DNA of 64,000 nt from Saccharopolyspora indica (GTDB taxonomy: Bacteria > Actinomycetota > Actinomycetes > Mycobacteriales > Pseudonocardiaceae). The notes beneath the pieces are model-generated. The model was not told the origin of the DNA, made no database searches, and worked only from the letters and a program-made list of their open reading frames with translations. The stretch's first letter is position 1. Every line of letters starts with the position of its first letter. This document shows positions 26,822-34,714 of the stretch, in pieces. The position numbers were made by a program, and so were the translations under genes. The stretch covers positions 558,001 to 622,000 of the forward strand of contig NZ_JAQGLB010000002.1 in assembly GCF_027853965.1 (NCBI RefSeq), written 5' to 3'.

Positions 26822-27703
26822 GTGGTGCAGGAGAACGGCCTCGCGAGCGCAACCGTTCGGCGGTGGCAGCTCACAGAAACGCTTCGTCGCTTCCGCGAGG
26901 AAGCGGGACTGACGCATGATCAAGTCATCGCCGAACTCCGCAAAGGACCGGGAAAGTGGTCGCGCCCGAAGCTCTCGCGCATCGAGAACCGCGAGCAAGG
27001 TGTTCGGCCCGGTGAGGTCGAGCAGCTGCTTGACGTCTATCAGGTGGCTGATCGGGACCTGCGAAAGTGGCTTGTCGAGCTTGCGGGGACTACGCGCGAG
27101 CGCGGGTGGATGATCGATCTCCGCAAGAACCTCCCGGAGGACTTCCACGCCTTCCTCAGCCTTGAGGTCGCATTGGTAGCCGCGCGAAGCTTCGAAACGC
27201 TGCTCGTGCCGGGGCTTCTGCAGACCGCCGACTACGCGCATGCCTTGATCAAGGGGATCAATCCCGGTATTGCGGAGGACGAGGTCGAACGTCGGGTCGC
27301 GGCTCGACTCGGCCGTCAGCAGATCTTGCGCAGGACCGAGCCACCGCAGCTGCACGTGATCCTCGACGAAGGACTTCTGGAACGGCAGGTGGGTTCGTCG
27401 CGGGTCATGCGCAACCAACTTCGCTTCCTCGCGGAGGCGGCGGAAGAGCCCAACGTGACGGTTCAGGTCATGCCGAAGTCGGTCGGCGCAAGCCCAGCGC
27501 TGGAAGGCCCGTTCTCGATCCTGACGCTGCCGGATCCGATCCCCGACATCGGATACTCGGAAGGGCCTGGTCGATCGGTCTACATCGAGGACCGAGAACT
27601 CGTGCGCATCTACACCCTCCGCTTCGGTATCCTCACCGAGCAGTCGCTGTCGCAGATCGACTCGGTGGACAAGATCTCCGAAGCCGCGAAGCGCTACCGG
27701 TGA
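26822..27703 (+). CDS. XRE-family regulator with DUF5753 domain
   Basis: 293 residues. An N-terminal helix-turn-helix (LTETLRRFREEAGLTHDQVIAELRKGPGKWSRPKLSRIENREQG) is followed by the DUF5753 domain (ALVAARSFETLLVPGLLQTADYAHAL, RRVAARLGRQQIL, HVILDEGLLER, LRFLAEAAEEPNVTVQVMP, GPFSILTLPDP, VYIEDREL). This is one of the very common actinobacterial XRE-DUF5753 regulators paired with DUF397 proteins, some involved in development or antibiotic control. GTG 26822 was chosen for its spacing from GGAGG at 26811-26815; TTG 26816 and GTG 26825 are possible. Confidence 0.85.
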   Translation: MVQENGLASATVRRWQLTETLRRFREEAGLTHDQVIAELRKGPGKWSRPKLSRIENREQGVRPGEVEQLLDVYQVADRDLRKWLVELAGTTRERGWMIDLRKNLPEDFHAFLSLEVALVAARSFETLLVPGLLQTADYAHALIKGINPGIAEDEVERRVAARLGRQQILRRTEPPQLHVILDEGLLERQVGSSRVMRNQLRFLAEAAEEPNVTVQVMPKSVGASPALEGPFSILTLPDPIPDIGYSEGPGRSVYIEDRELVRIYTLRFGILTEQSLSQIDSVDKISEAAKRYR

Positions 27704-27727
27704 CGTGCGATCGAGGAGGCCGCGAGG

Positions 27728-27934
27728 ATGGCGGACGAAGCGTTAGTCCGCGCCGTTTGGCGTAAAAGCAGCTTCTCCGGTGGCGGAGGTGTGGGCGGCG
27801 GCAACTGCGTTGAGGTGGCGCACCTGGCGAACGGTCGGGTCGCCGTCCGCGACAGCAAGAACCCTGATGCAGGAGTGCTGTCCTTCAGCCGCGCGGAGTT
27901 CACGTCCTGGATCGCCCGCCTCAAGACGAGCTAG
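27728..27934 (+). CDS. DUF397 domain protein
   Basis: 68 residues with the complete DUF397 signature: WRKSSFSGGGG, NCVEVAHLANGRVAVRDSKNPDAGVLSFSRAEFTSWI. These small proteins sit next to XRE-DUF5753 regulators and are thought to bind them as partners or antagonists. It starts 24 bases after the regulator stop with GAGGAGG upstream. The right-hand 92-bp repeat begins nine bases after its stop. Confidence 0.9.
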   Translation: MADEALVRAVWRKSSFSGGGGVGGGNCVEVAHLANGRVAVRDSKNPDAGVLSFSRAEFTSWIARLKTS

Positions 27935-27943
27935 CGCGAAGTG

Positions 27944-28035
27944 TTCCTGCTGGGCCAGCGCTGGCTGGTCGCCTCCCTCAAGACGTCCGGCCTGCGCTGA
28001 CCCTCCCGATCACGCCGACTGGAGCTGGTTGGCCG
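27944..28035. repeat. 92-bp direct repeat, right copy bounding the XRE/DUF397 islet
   Basis: Partner of 26181-26272. It begins with a non-functional copy of the permease 3' end (reading LLGQRWLVASLKTSGLR and stop in frame) and ends with the genuine last codons of the WXG gene on the minus strand. Confidence 0.95.
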
Positions 28036-28858
28036 CGCGGATCAGGCCGTCGAACAGGTCGCGGATCACGACCAGCCAGGTGACGGCGTCCTTCAGCGCG
28101 TTGCCGAGGGCCTTCATCAGCTGGCCCGCGATCCGCACCACCTGGGCGATCTTGCTGGTCGCCTGGGCGACGACCAGCGGGGCCGCCGCGCCGACGGTGC
28201 AGGCGAGCTCGATCGCCCAGCTCACCAGGGAACCCGCGATGGCCGACAGCAGGTCGCGGACCGCGGTGCGCACGCCGTTGACGACCTCGGCCATGCCCGT
28301 GGTCAGGCCCGCGATCGCGTGCGCGCCGCCCGCCGCTTCCTTGCACAGCCCGGCCAGCGTCTCGGCCTGCTTGCGGTAGGCCTCGGAGGCCTTGCCCTGC
28401 CAAGCTTCGGTGGTGCCCGCCGCCGCGGTCCGGTACTGCTCGCTGACCTCGGTCATCTTCTCCTCGACGTTGGTCCAGGACTTCGCGTAGCCCTTGACCA
28501 TGTCGGGGTTGCCGGACAGCGCGTGCAGCGCGGCCCTGGCCGGCTCGATGTGCTCGAGCATCCAGGAGAACAGCTGGCCCGCGACGTAGGCGATCGGGTC
28601 GATGGCCGCGCCCGCCACGTCCAGCCCGAGCGCCACCATGCCGCTGACAGCGATCTTCCAGTCGCCCTTGTCGACGCCTTCGGCGATCGCCCAGCCCGCC
28701 TCGAAGGCGGTCACGCCGGTCATGAACCCGGTGCCCGACTCCTGGTTCGGGGCGCCCATGTTCTCCAGCGGGTTGGCGTCCTGGAGGTAGTTGTTGCGGA
28801 CGTCGGTGCTGTCCTCGATCAGCGGGTTGTCCGAGGACTCGTCGATGCCGAGCGCCAT
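28010..28858 (-). CDS. WXG100-like type VII substrate without toxin domain
   Basis: 282 residues, paralogous to the first ~245 residues of the WXG toxin encoded at 5301-6635. Shared features include the DNPL start, an acidic/helical stretch (AGWAIAEGVDKGDWKIAVSG), DPIAYVAGQLFSWMLEHIEPARAALHALSGNPDMV, and a WQG (WXG) turn at 153-155 followed by KASEAYRKQAE. Later hydrophobic helices are similar too. It stops where the paralogue enters its Pro-rich linker and toxin. ATG at 28858 overlaps the upstream EspC-like stop. The 3' end lies within the 92-bp repeat. It may be a structural or empty carrier, or have lost a toxin. Confidence 0.75.
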   Translation of the reverse strand: MALGIDESSDNPLIEDSTDVRNNYLQDANPLENMGAPNQESGTGFMTGVTAFEAGWAIAEGVDKGDWKIAVSGMVALGLDVAGAAIDPIAYVAGQLFSWMLEHIEPARAALHALSGNPDMVKGYAKSWTNVEEKMTEVSEQYRTAAAGTTEAWQGKASEAYRKQAETLAGLCKEAAGGAHAIAGLTTGMAEVVNGVRTAVRDLLSAIAGSLVSWAIELACTVGAAAPLVVAQATSKIAQVVRIAGQLMKALGNALKDAVTWLVVIRDLFDGLIRAANQLQSA

Positions 28859-29196
28859 CAGCGGCCTCCCGACACGATCGCGGCCGCTTCGTCGACCAGC
28901 TTGGTGAACGCCTCGGCGGCCTTCCGGTCGGCCTCCTCGATCACCGCGGCCGACTCGTCGAGCTCGCGGTTCATCCGGTGCAGCTGCTCGGCCGAGGTCT
29001 GCAGGAACTTGGCGCCGATCTCCTGCGGTGCCTTCAGCATCATGGCGAACGGCTGGCAGAACAGGCCGTAGGCGTCGTTGAGGTCGGCGAGCTGGGAGCC
29101 GGCGTCGGCGGCGGTGTCGGCGTTGCCCGCCAGGCCCGCGACCTCCGCCGAGTGCGCGCGGACCTGGTCCACGTGCATGGTGAATCCGTCCGTCAT
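28858..29196 (-). CDS. EspC-like type VII secretion-associated protein, second module
   Basis: 112 residues. FTMHVDQVRAHSAEVAGLAGNADTAADAGSQLADLNDAYGLFCQPFAMML is the same pattern as the first-module EspC-like protein (PPDQLRAHADRLDGHAAALG ... AYGLICQFLPPAL), followed by two more helices. ATG at 29196 was chosen, 10 bases after the YbaB-like stop; its own stop overlaps the start of the WXG gene. It probably works with that protein. Confidence 0.75.
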   Translation of the reverse strand: MTDGFTMHVDQVRAHSAEVAGLAGNADTAADAGSQLADLNDAYGLFCQPFAMMLKAPQEIGAKFLQTSAEQLHRMNRELDESAAVIEEADRKAAEAFTKLVDEAAAIVSGGR

Positions 29197-29206
29197 CGTC
29201 GTCCCC

Positions 29207-29644
29207 TCACCGCATGAAGGACTGGTTTCCCCAGTCCTCGTCGTCGTCACCGGCCGGCTTCGGATCGGCGGGCTCGGCAGCCGGGAAGCGGGATTCGTAC
29301 TGGGCGATGATGTTGAGCGCGGGCGCGTCCTCGCCCGGCACGGTGCTCTGCACCAGCTCGGTCACCTCGGAGCGCAGCTGCGCCTGGGCCTGCTGCATGC
29401 AGGTCATGAGGAGTTCCGAGACCCGCGCGGGATCCATGCCGCGGGTCTGCTCGTTGAGCCGGAGTTCGGTGGGCACCCCGTTGGAGTCGACGGTCACCGC
29501 CACCGCTCCGTCCGGGGAGGTGGCGCGCGCCGTGGTGGCGTTCAGCCTGTCCTGCAGCTCGGTGTACTGCTGGGCGCGCTGCTCGAGGCCCTGCGCCCAC
29601 TTCTCCAGCTCGTCCGCGGCCTTCAGCGGATCCTGGTCGATCAT
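29207..29644 (-). CDS. YbaB/EbfC-like protein, second type VII module
   Basis: 145 residues: N-terminal coiled helix (LEKWAQGLEQRAQQYTELQDRLNATTA), strands GAVAVTVDSNGVPTELRLNE and helix VSELLMTCMQQAQAQLRSEV, the YbaB fold pattern. The tail is acidic and ends DDEDWGNQSFMR, comparable to DDGDFSDETFLN in the first module but without the long Pro-rich stretch. ATG at 29644. It is first in a YbaB-EspC-WXG operon running towards the islet. Confidence 0.78.
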   Translation of the reverse strand: MIDQDPLKAADELEKWAQGLEQRAQQYTELQDRLNATTARATSPDGAVAVTVDSNGVPTELRLNEQTRGMDPARVSELLMTCMQQAQAQLRSEVTELVQSTVPGEDAPALNIIAQYESRFPAAEPADPKPAGDDDEDWGNQSFMR

Positions 29645-29708
29645 GCGTTCCTCCGGTCGAATCGGCGTTCAGCACGGTAATCGGAGGAAGGCCGCAGAGG
29701 GCGCGTAA

Positions 29709-29728
29709 CTCGGAAAACGGCTTCCGAG
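29709..29728. terminator. Short hairpin between the YbaB-like gene and membrane protein gene
   Basis: CTCGGAA and TTCCGAG form a perfect 7-bp stem around AACGGC. It lies upstream of the second type VII module and after the convergent end of nothing, so it would end transcription arriving from the membrane protein gene at 29770. Weak evidence. Confidence 0.35.
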
Positions 29729-29769
29729 ACGTCATTCACACAAATTTCCCGTAAGGAGCGGAACCGCCG

Positions 29770-30552
29770 TCACGAGGTCCGCTGCCAGCGCGCGACGCGA
29801 CGCTCCAGCAGGGCCACGAGCAGGGCGGCGTCGTGCACCGGCACCATCCGCTCGCCCGCCGCGGTGCTCAGCACCACCGCCGGACCGGCCGGGGCGTGCA
29901 GCACGGTGCCGTCGGGCAGCGAGAGCCACGGTTGCGCGGTCGGCAGGACGATCGGCCTCGCCCCGCGCAGCTGGTGGAACGGCACCGGCACGTCCACCTG
30001 CGGGCCGCCGTTGGCGCGGTGCCTGCGGGCCGTCCACTCGATCCGGTCCAGGTCGAGCACCAGGCTGCTGCTGACCAGGTCCGCCGCGTCCAAGGCGAAA
30101 CGGGTGGCGATGCGCAGCCGCACGGGCATCGAGCCGAGCTCGGGCACCAGCGGCTGGAGCATCGTGCGGTGGCCGCGGGCGGCCAGCGCGCAGCTCACCG
30201 CGACCAGCACCAGACCCAGGGCGAACAGCACCCCGCCCAGCGCGCCGCCCGCCATTCCGGCAGACGGGATCAGTCCGACCAGGACGGTCGCGCCTCCGCA
30301 GGCGAACGCGACCTTCAGCGCGCTCGACGGGTCCGTGCTGCCGCTGCGCACCAGCCAGCCGATCTGGATCGCGGCCAGCACCAGCGCACCGGCGGCGGGC
30401 AGCGCGGCCCAAGAACCGGTGCCCGCGGCCATCGCGATCCCCGCCAGCGCTGCGCAGAGGCCGGTCAGCAGCAGGGGGAGCACGACGAGCGCGAGGAGCA
30501 GCAGGGTTCGCCCGCGGCGCCAGCGCGGTGCCAACTGCGATTCGGAGGACAC
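29770..30552 (-). CDS. Conserved hypothetical membrane protein
   Basis: 260 residues. Four hydrophobic segments occupy the first ~125 residues (LLLLALVVLPLLLTGLCAALAGIAM, ALPAAGALVLAAIQIGWLV, VAFACGGATVLVGLIP, GGVLFALGLVLVAVSCALAA). A soluble C-terminal part (~135 residues) has FHQLRGARPIVLPTAQPWLSLPDGTVLHAPAGPAVVLST, perhaps a small beta domain. No family was recognised. The start is GTG 30552 with no strong ribosome site, so the true start could be slightly downstream. It is transcribed in the same direction as the type VII module that follows it and may belong to it. Confidence 0.6.
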   Translation of the reverse strand: MSSESQLAPRWRRGRTLLLLALVVLPLLLTGLCAALAGIAMAAGTGSWAALPAAGALVLAAIQIGWLVRSGSTDPSSALKVAFACGGATVLVGLIPSAGMAGGALGGVLFALGLVLVAVSCALAARGHRTMLQPLVPELGSMPVRLRIATRFALDAADLVSSSLVLDLDRIEWTARRHRANGGPQVDVPVPFHQLRGARPIVLPTAQPWLSLPDGTVLHAPAGPAVVLSTAAGERMVPVHDAALLVALLERRVARWQRTS

Positions 30553-30604
30553 GAGCTGAACCCTGACAGATCGGGCGGAACCGGATCAAAGGAGGTCCGC
30601 TCGG

Positions 30605-30610
30605 TACGCT
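30605..30610 (+). promoter_or_regulatory. -10 box (TACGCT) for leaderless WYL regulator
   Basis: TACGCT ends seven bases before the GTG at 30618, and no ribosome site intervenes, so the transcript is probably leaderless. Confidence 0.5.
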
Positions 30611-30617
30611 CCCGGGT

Positions 30618-31607
30618 GTGCGGGCGTCGCGGTTGGTCTCGTTGTTGTGCTTGCTCCAGGTGCGGGGGTCGATGACCGGGCCGGAACTCGCTCGCGAGCT
30701 GGAGGTATCGGAGCGCACTGTCGCGCGGGACGTGCTCGCGCTGGCCGAGGCCGGAGTGCCGGTCTACGCCGAGCGCGGGCGGGCCGGCGGGTACCGGCTG
30801 CTCGGCGGCTACCGCTCGAAGCTCACCGGGCTGCACCAGGCCGAAGCCGAGGCGCTGTTCCTGTCGGGAGTGCCCGCTGCGGCGGCTGAGATGGGGCTGG
30901 GGGAGGCCGTCGCGGCCGCGCAGCGCAAGGCATCGGCCGCGCTGCCCGCGCCGTTCCGCGACGCTCCTGAGCGCGTGGGACAGCGCTTCCACCTCGACGC
31001 GCCGCGCTGGTTCCGCGGAGCCGAAACCCCCGCGGTGCTCCCGGATCTGAGCCGCGCGGTGTGGTCGGATCTCAAGGTCGCGGCGTCCTACGCCCGCGAT
31101 GACCAGGTGGTGCGGCGTGAGCTCGAACCCCACGGCCTGGTCCTCAAGGCCGGTGTCTGGTACGTCATCGCCCGCCGCGACCAGCGGTTCCTGAGCTACC
31201 GGGTGGACCGCTTCCGGACCGTCGAGGTGAGCGCCGAACCGTTCGAGCGCGACGCGGACTTCGACCTGCCCGCGTTCTGGGAGGAGAAGGCCGAGGAGTT
31301 CGCCCGCTCCCTGCTGCGCGAGACCACCGAGATCCGGATCAGCCCGCCCGGCCTGCGCAAGCTGCGCGTGGTCGCGGATCCCGCAGGAGCGCAAGCGGCC
31401 GAAGCCGCCGCGGGCGAACCGGACGCCGACGGCTGGGTGAGCACCCGGCTTCCGGTCGAGTCCCTCGAAGTCGCCTACGACCAGCTGCTCGCCCTGGGCC
31501 CGGAGGTCGAAGTCCTCGCCCCACCCCAACTCCGCGACCGCTTCACCAGCACCGCCCACCGCCTCACCGACCTCTACTCCCGCACCACCCGACCAGCAGA
31601 GGACTGA
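30618..31607 (+). CDS. YafY-type regulator, HTH_11 plus WYL domain
   Basis: 329 residues. The N-terminal winged helix (RLVSLLCLLQVRGSMTGPELARELEVSERTVARDVLALAEAGVPVYAERGRAGGYRLL) is the DeoR/HTH_11 type. The middle holds the WYL ligand domain, here VWYVIARRDQRFLSYRVDRFRTVEV, and the C-terminus is a WCX-like domain (STRLPVESLEVAYDQLLALGPEVEVLAP). Such proteins are one-component regulators, some sensing nucleotides or single-stranded DNA. It is divergent from the membrane protein gene and convergent with the SDR gene. Its stop codon is the first three bases of repeat B copy 1. Confidence 0.88.
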   Translation: MRASRLVSLLCLLQVRGSMTGPELARELEVSERTVARDVLALAEAGVPVYAERGRAGGYRLLGGYRSKLTGLHQAEAEALFLSGVPAAAAEMGLGEAVAAAQRKASAALPAPFRDAPERVGQRFHLDAPRWFRGAETPAVLPDLSRAVWSDLKVAASYARDDQVVRRELEPHGLVLKAGVWYVIARRDQRFLSYRVDRFRTVEVSAEPFERDADFDLPAFWEEKAEEFARSLLRETTEIRISPPGLRKLRVVADPAGAQAAEAAAGEPDADGWVSTRLPVESLEVAYDQLLALGPEVEVLAPPQLRDRFTSTAHRLTDLYSRTTRPAED

Positions 31608-31651
31608 AGGGCACCCTTCACCAAGCCAGTAGGCGAAAGGTGCCCGTCACC
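31605..31651. repeat. Hairpin repeat family B, copy 1
   Basis: Imperfect inverted repeat TGAAGGGCACCCTTCACC / GGCGAAAGGTGCCCGTCACC. It begins at the stop codon of the WYL gene. It is followed by a small CCCGAT/ATCGGG hairpin (31651-31666) and then copy 2. Confidence 0.8.
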
Positions 31652-31673
31652 CCGATATCGATCGGGTGGCGGA

Positions 31674-31730
31674 CCCCGGTGAAGGGCACCTTTCAGCAAG
31701 TTACTTGCCTAAAGGTGCCCTTCACCGGGG
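31674..31730. repeat. Hairpin repeat family B, copy 2 (20-bp perfect stem)
   Basis: Arms 31674-31693 and 31711-31730 are perfectly complementary over 20 bases. The 17-base loop itself holds GCAAG/CTTGC. It stops one base before the SDR stop codon at 31732, between convergent genes, and is very likely a bidirectional terminator. Confidence 0.85.
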
Positions 31731-31731
31731 A

Positions 31732-32655
31732 TCAGCGGTAGTCGTCGGGGGAGCCGGGGTTGCCGGGCCACTCGACTTCCTGGATGTAGCGCCAGGCGTC
31801 CGGTTGCGAGCCGTCGGTGTCGGTGAAGCCGTAGGTCTTGGCGAGGAAACCGCTGGAGAGGGACTGGGTGTTCCAGCGGGCCACGTCCGGATCGGCGGCC
31901 AGGGCGACCACCGCCCGGCCGATGTAGGCGGGGGATTCGGCGATGCCGAAGCCCTCCGGTGCGGTGGCGGATTCTCGCCAGTTCTCCTCGGTGACGCCGA
32001 AGAGGTCGAGCATCATCTCCGAGCGCAGCCAGCCCGGCGTCAGCGAAACGGCGGTGCCGCCGAACTCCCGGAGCTCCTCGCCCTCCGCGCGGGCCAGCCG
32101 GTGCATGGCCGTCTTCGCGATGTCGAAGAACGCGCCGCAATCGCTGCGGTAGTACTCCTCGTGGATCTCGGCGGTGCCGTCGGTGAGCTCCACGACCAGC
32201 CCGCCCGGCCGGCGGCTCAGCAGGCCCAGGGCGAAGTGCGCGGTGATCATGTGCGCTTCGATGCCGACCCGCAACCGCTGCAAGCCCTTCCGCAGGTCGT
32301 GCTTCCAGATGGTCGGCTCGTTCTTCCAGTCCGTCAGGTGCTCGCCGCCGAGGTCGTTGACCAGCACGTCCAGCCGCCCCTGCTCGGCCTCGATCCGCCG
32401 CACCAGCTCGCGGACCTGGTCCGGGTCGGTGTGGTCGACCTGGACCGCGATGCCGGTGCCGCCCGCGGCGGTCACCAGCTCGGCAGTGTCCTCAATGGTC
32501 TCCGGCCGGTCGTAGTCGGAGCGCTGCTCCCGGGTGCTGCGCCCGGTCCCGTACACCGTCGCGCCCGCCGCCCCGAGCTCCACGGCGATGCCGCGCCCCG
32601 CCCCGCGGGTGGCTCCGGCGACCAGCGCGACCTTGCCGTGCAGTTGTCCTGCCAT
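31732..32655 (-). CDS. Short-chain dehydrogenase/reductase
   Basis: 307 residues, cytosolic Rossmann oxidoreductase. It has the cofactor loop [23 protein letters not shown] with YGTGRS after it (NADP preference likely), the DVLVNDLGGE strand in the NNAG position, and LTPGWLRSEM after the active site. The usual YxxxK appears as FFDIAKTAMHR: the Tyr position reads Phe-Phe or lies at YYRSDCGAFFDIAK, so catalysis may differ from classical SDRs. ATG 32655 follows GGAGG. The substrate is unknown. Confidence 0.8.
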   Translation of the reverse strand: MAGQLHGKVALVAGATRGAGRGIAVELGAAGATVYGTGRSTREQRSDYDRPETIEDTAELVTAAGGTGIAVQVDHTDPDQVRELVRRIEAEQGRLDVLVNDLGGEHLTDWKNEPTIWKHDLRKGLQRLRVGIEAHMITAHFALGLLSRRPGGLVVELTDGTAEIHEEYYRSDCGAFFDIAKTAMHRLARAEGEELREFGGTAVSLTPGWLRSEMMLDLFGVTEENWRESATAPEGFGIAESPAYIGRAVVALAADPDVARWNTQSLSSGFLAKTYGFTDTDGSQPDAWRYIQEVEWPGNPGSPDDYR

Positions 32656-33167
32656 GCCTCGGATTCCTCCTGGTTCACCAATCGGTCGAGCTCCGACCGT
32701 GACACCGAATCCGGACACCTCCGGTCGGGATTCCCGCGGCGCGTCCGGGTGTTTCCGACGTCGCGTCGCCGACGGCGCGGCGGAATTCGAGATCAGCACT
32801 TCTGCCTGCCTCGACCGGGTGAGGCGGTGGCCAGGTACGGTGTCGGTGGTGATCGCGTCCGCGACGCGACCACCGCAAGGGGAGGAATGAACTGGGCTCG
32901 CTGCGACTCGCCGGCGGACCCGCTGGAACCGGTCGATGGGAAAAGCGACGAGGTGCGCGGCGCAACACACCTGGTACGGATCCCGGCGTGGCTGCTGGAC
33001 GCACCGGCGTCGCCCCGCCTACGGTCCGGATCAGGCACGGGAACGGCCGCACCAGGCGAACCCGAGCCGTGGCGACCAGGGGGACCGGAATCGGCGGCGA
33101 CCGGCCAGCGACCATCCCGGCGGTCGACGCAGAGAGCACTCCAGCCACGATCAGGAAGGCGGATCCG
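32656..33167. other. ftsZ upstream region with promoter, hairpin and possible leader ORF
   Basis: 512 bases. A TACGGT -10 box at 32836-32841 is followed by a hairpin (32845-32874, GGTGGT..CGCGTC / GACGCG..ACCACC) at the probable 5' end of the ftsZ message. An open frame of 94 codons (32887-33171) then runs to a TGA overlapping the ftsZ ATG. In related genomes this DNA would adjoin ftsQ. Confidence 0.45.
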
Positions 33168-34604
33168 ATGACGCCCCCGCACAACTATCTCGCGGTGATC
33201 AAGGTCGTCGGCATCGGTGGCGGCGGCGTCAATGCCGTGAACCGCATGATCGAGGTCGGGCTCAAGGGCGTCGAGTTCATCGCGGTGAACACCGACGCGC
33301 AGGCCCTGCTGATGTCCGATGCCGACGTCAAGCTCGACATCGGCCGCGAACTCACCCGCGGTCTCGGAGCAGGCGCCGCACCGGAGGTCGGCCACAAGGC
33401 GGCCGAGGACCACAAGGAAGAGATCGAGGAGGTCCTCAAGGGCGCCGACATGGTGTTCGTGACCGCCGGCGAAGGCGGCGGCACCGGCACCGGTGGCGCG
33501 CCCGTCGTCGCGTCGATCGCGCGCAAGCTCGGCGCGCTGACCATCGGCGTGGTCACCCGCCCGTTCACCTTCGAGGGCAAGCGGCGCGCCGCCCAGGCGG
33601 AGCAGGGCATCAAGGAGCTCCGCGACTGCTGCGACACGCTGATCGTCATCCCGAACGACCGGCTGCTGCAGCTCGGCGACATCGGCGTGAGCCTGATGGA
33701 CGCCTTCCGCTCCGCCGACGAGGTGCTGCTCTCCGGTGTTCAGGGCATCACCGACCTGATCACCACCCCGGGTCTGATCAACCTCGACTTCGCGGACGTC
33801 AAGAGCGTCATGTCCGGTGCGGGCAGCGCGCTGATGGGCATCGGTTCGGCCAGCGGCGAGGGCAGAGCCGTGCAGGCCGCGCAGAAGGCGATCAACTCGC
33901 CGCTGCTGGAGGCGTCCATGGAGGGCGCGCACGGCGTTCTGCTGGCCATAGCGGGCGGTTCCGACCTCGGCCTGTTCGAGATCAACGAATCGGCGTCGCT
34001 GGTGCAGGAGTCCGCACACCCCGAGGCCAACATCATCTTCGGTACGGTCATCGACGACTCGCTCGGCGACGAGGTCCGGGTGACGGTGATCGCCGCCGGG
34101 TTCGACTCCGGCACTCCGACGCACAAGAAGCTCGAACCGACCAAGGTCGGCGGCCGCACCGAGGACGCCGAACCCGCGCCGAGCACCGAGAAACCCGCCC
34201 AGCCGCAGGTCGTCGAATCCCGGGCGGAACCGGTGCAGTCCACCCCGGTGGCCACGCCGCCGCCGGCGGCCCCGGCTCCGACGCCGCAGGCGGAGCAGCC
34301 GGTCGCCACCCCGGAACCGGCGCCGCAGACCGCTCAGGCCCCGCAGCCGGCGACCCCGCCGCAGCCGGAACCGGAGCAGCCGGTGCGGCAGCGGCCGGAC
34401 ATGGGCCAGCGATCCGGGCTGTTCGGCAGCGACGGTTCGGCGACCGGTCAGCAGAACATCTCGGTGCCCACCACGCGGGGCGCGGGCTACCCGACGCACG
34501 GCGGGTCCACGACCCGGCCGGGCGGCGGCCTGACCAACCGCGCGGTGCCGGTCAACGACGACACCGACGACGACGTCGACATACCGCCGTTCATGCGCCG
34601 CTGA
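33168..34604 (+). CDS. ftsZ: Cell division GTPase FtsZ
   Basis: 478 residues. The tubulin-like GTPase that forms the Z ring. It opens with [24 protein letters not shown], carries the tubulin signature [12 protein letters not shown], the NTDAQAL and [10 protein letters not shown] regions and the T7 loop [12 protein letters not shown] long Pro/Glu/Gln/Thr-rich linker (~150 residues) precedes the C-terminal peptide [11 protein letters not shown], which binds SepF and FtsW in actinobacteria. ATG 33168 has AGGAAGG upstream. The neighbour order ftsZ-pgeF-yggS-sepF is standard, but ftsQ is 15 kb away. Confidence 0.98.
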   Translation: MTPPHNYLAVIKVVGIGGGGVNAVNRMIEVGLKGVEFIAVNTDAQALLMSDADVKLDIGRELTRGLGAGAAPEVGHKAAEDHKEEIEEVLKGADMVFVTAGEGGGTGTGGAPVVASIARKLGALTIGVVTRPFTFEGKRRAAQAEQGIKELRDCCDTLIVIPNDRLLQLGDIGVSLMDAFRSADEVLLSGVQGITDLITTPGLINLDFADVKSVMSGAGSALMGIGSASGEGRAVQAAQKAINSPLLEASMEGAHGVLLAIAGGSDLGLFEINESASLVQESAHPEANIIFGTVIDDSLGDEVRVTVIAAGFDSGTPTHKKLEPTKVGGRTEDAEPAPSTEKPAQPQVVESRAEPVQSTPVATPPPAAPAPTPQAEQPVATPEPAPQTAQAPQPATPPQPEPEQPVRQRPDMGQRSGLFGSDGSATGQQNISVPTTRGAGYPTHGGSTTRPGGGLTNRAVPVNDDTDDDVDIPPFMRR

Positions 34605-34714
34605 CGTTCCGCAGCGGTGCGGCAGGCACCACAACCGAAAACAGCGTGCGGCCCGGCCTGCTGGAACCGGGGCCGGACGGACGCACCGCCCGGGGTGGCG
34701 GTGCATGGGCGAGA

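Larger units (their letters stand above)
26273..27943. mobile_element. 1.67-kb XRE/DUF397 islet between 92-bp direct repeats
   Basis: The segment carries a small hypothetical gene (minus), a divergent XRE/DUF5753 regulator and a DUF397 gene. It contains no transposase, integrase or terminal inverted repeat that I can see. Removing one repeat copy plus this segment rebuilds a junction in which the permease and WXG genes converge with nine bases between stops, so the islet is a later insertion. The mechanism is unknown. Confidence 0.7.

Noticed and set aside
26181..28035. Classical insertion sequence or transposon
   Set aside because: No transposase, integrase or terminal inverted repeats, and the direct repeats are 92 bp, far longer than target duplications.
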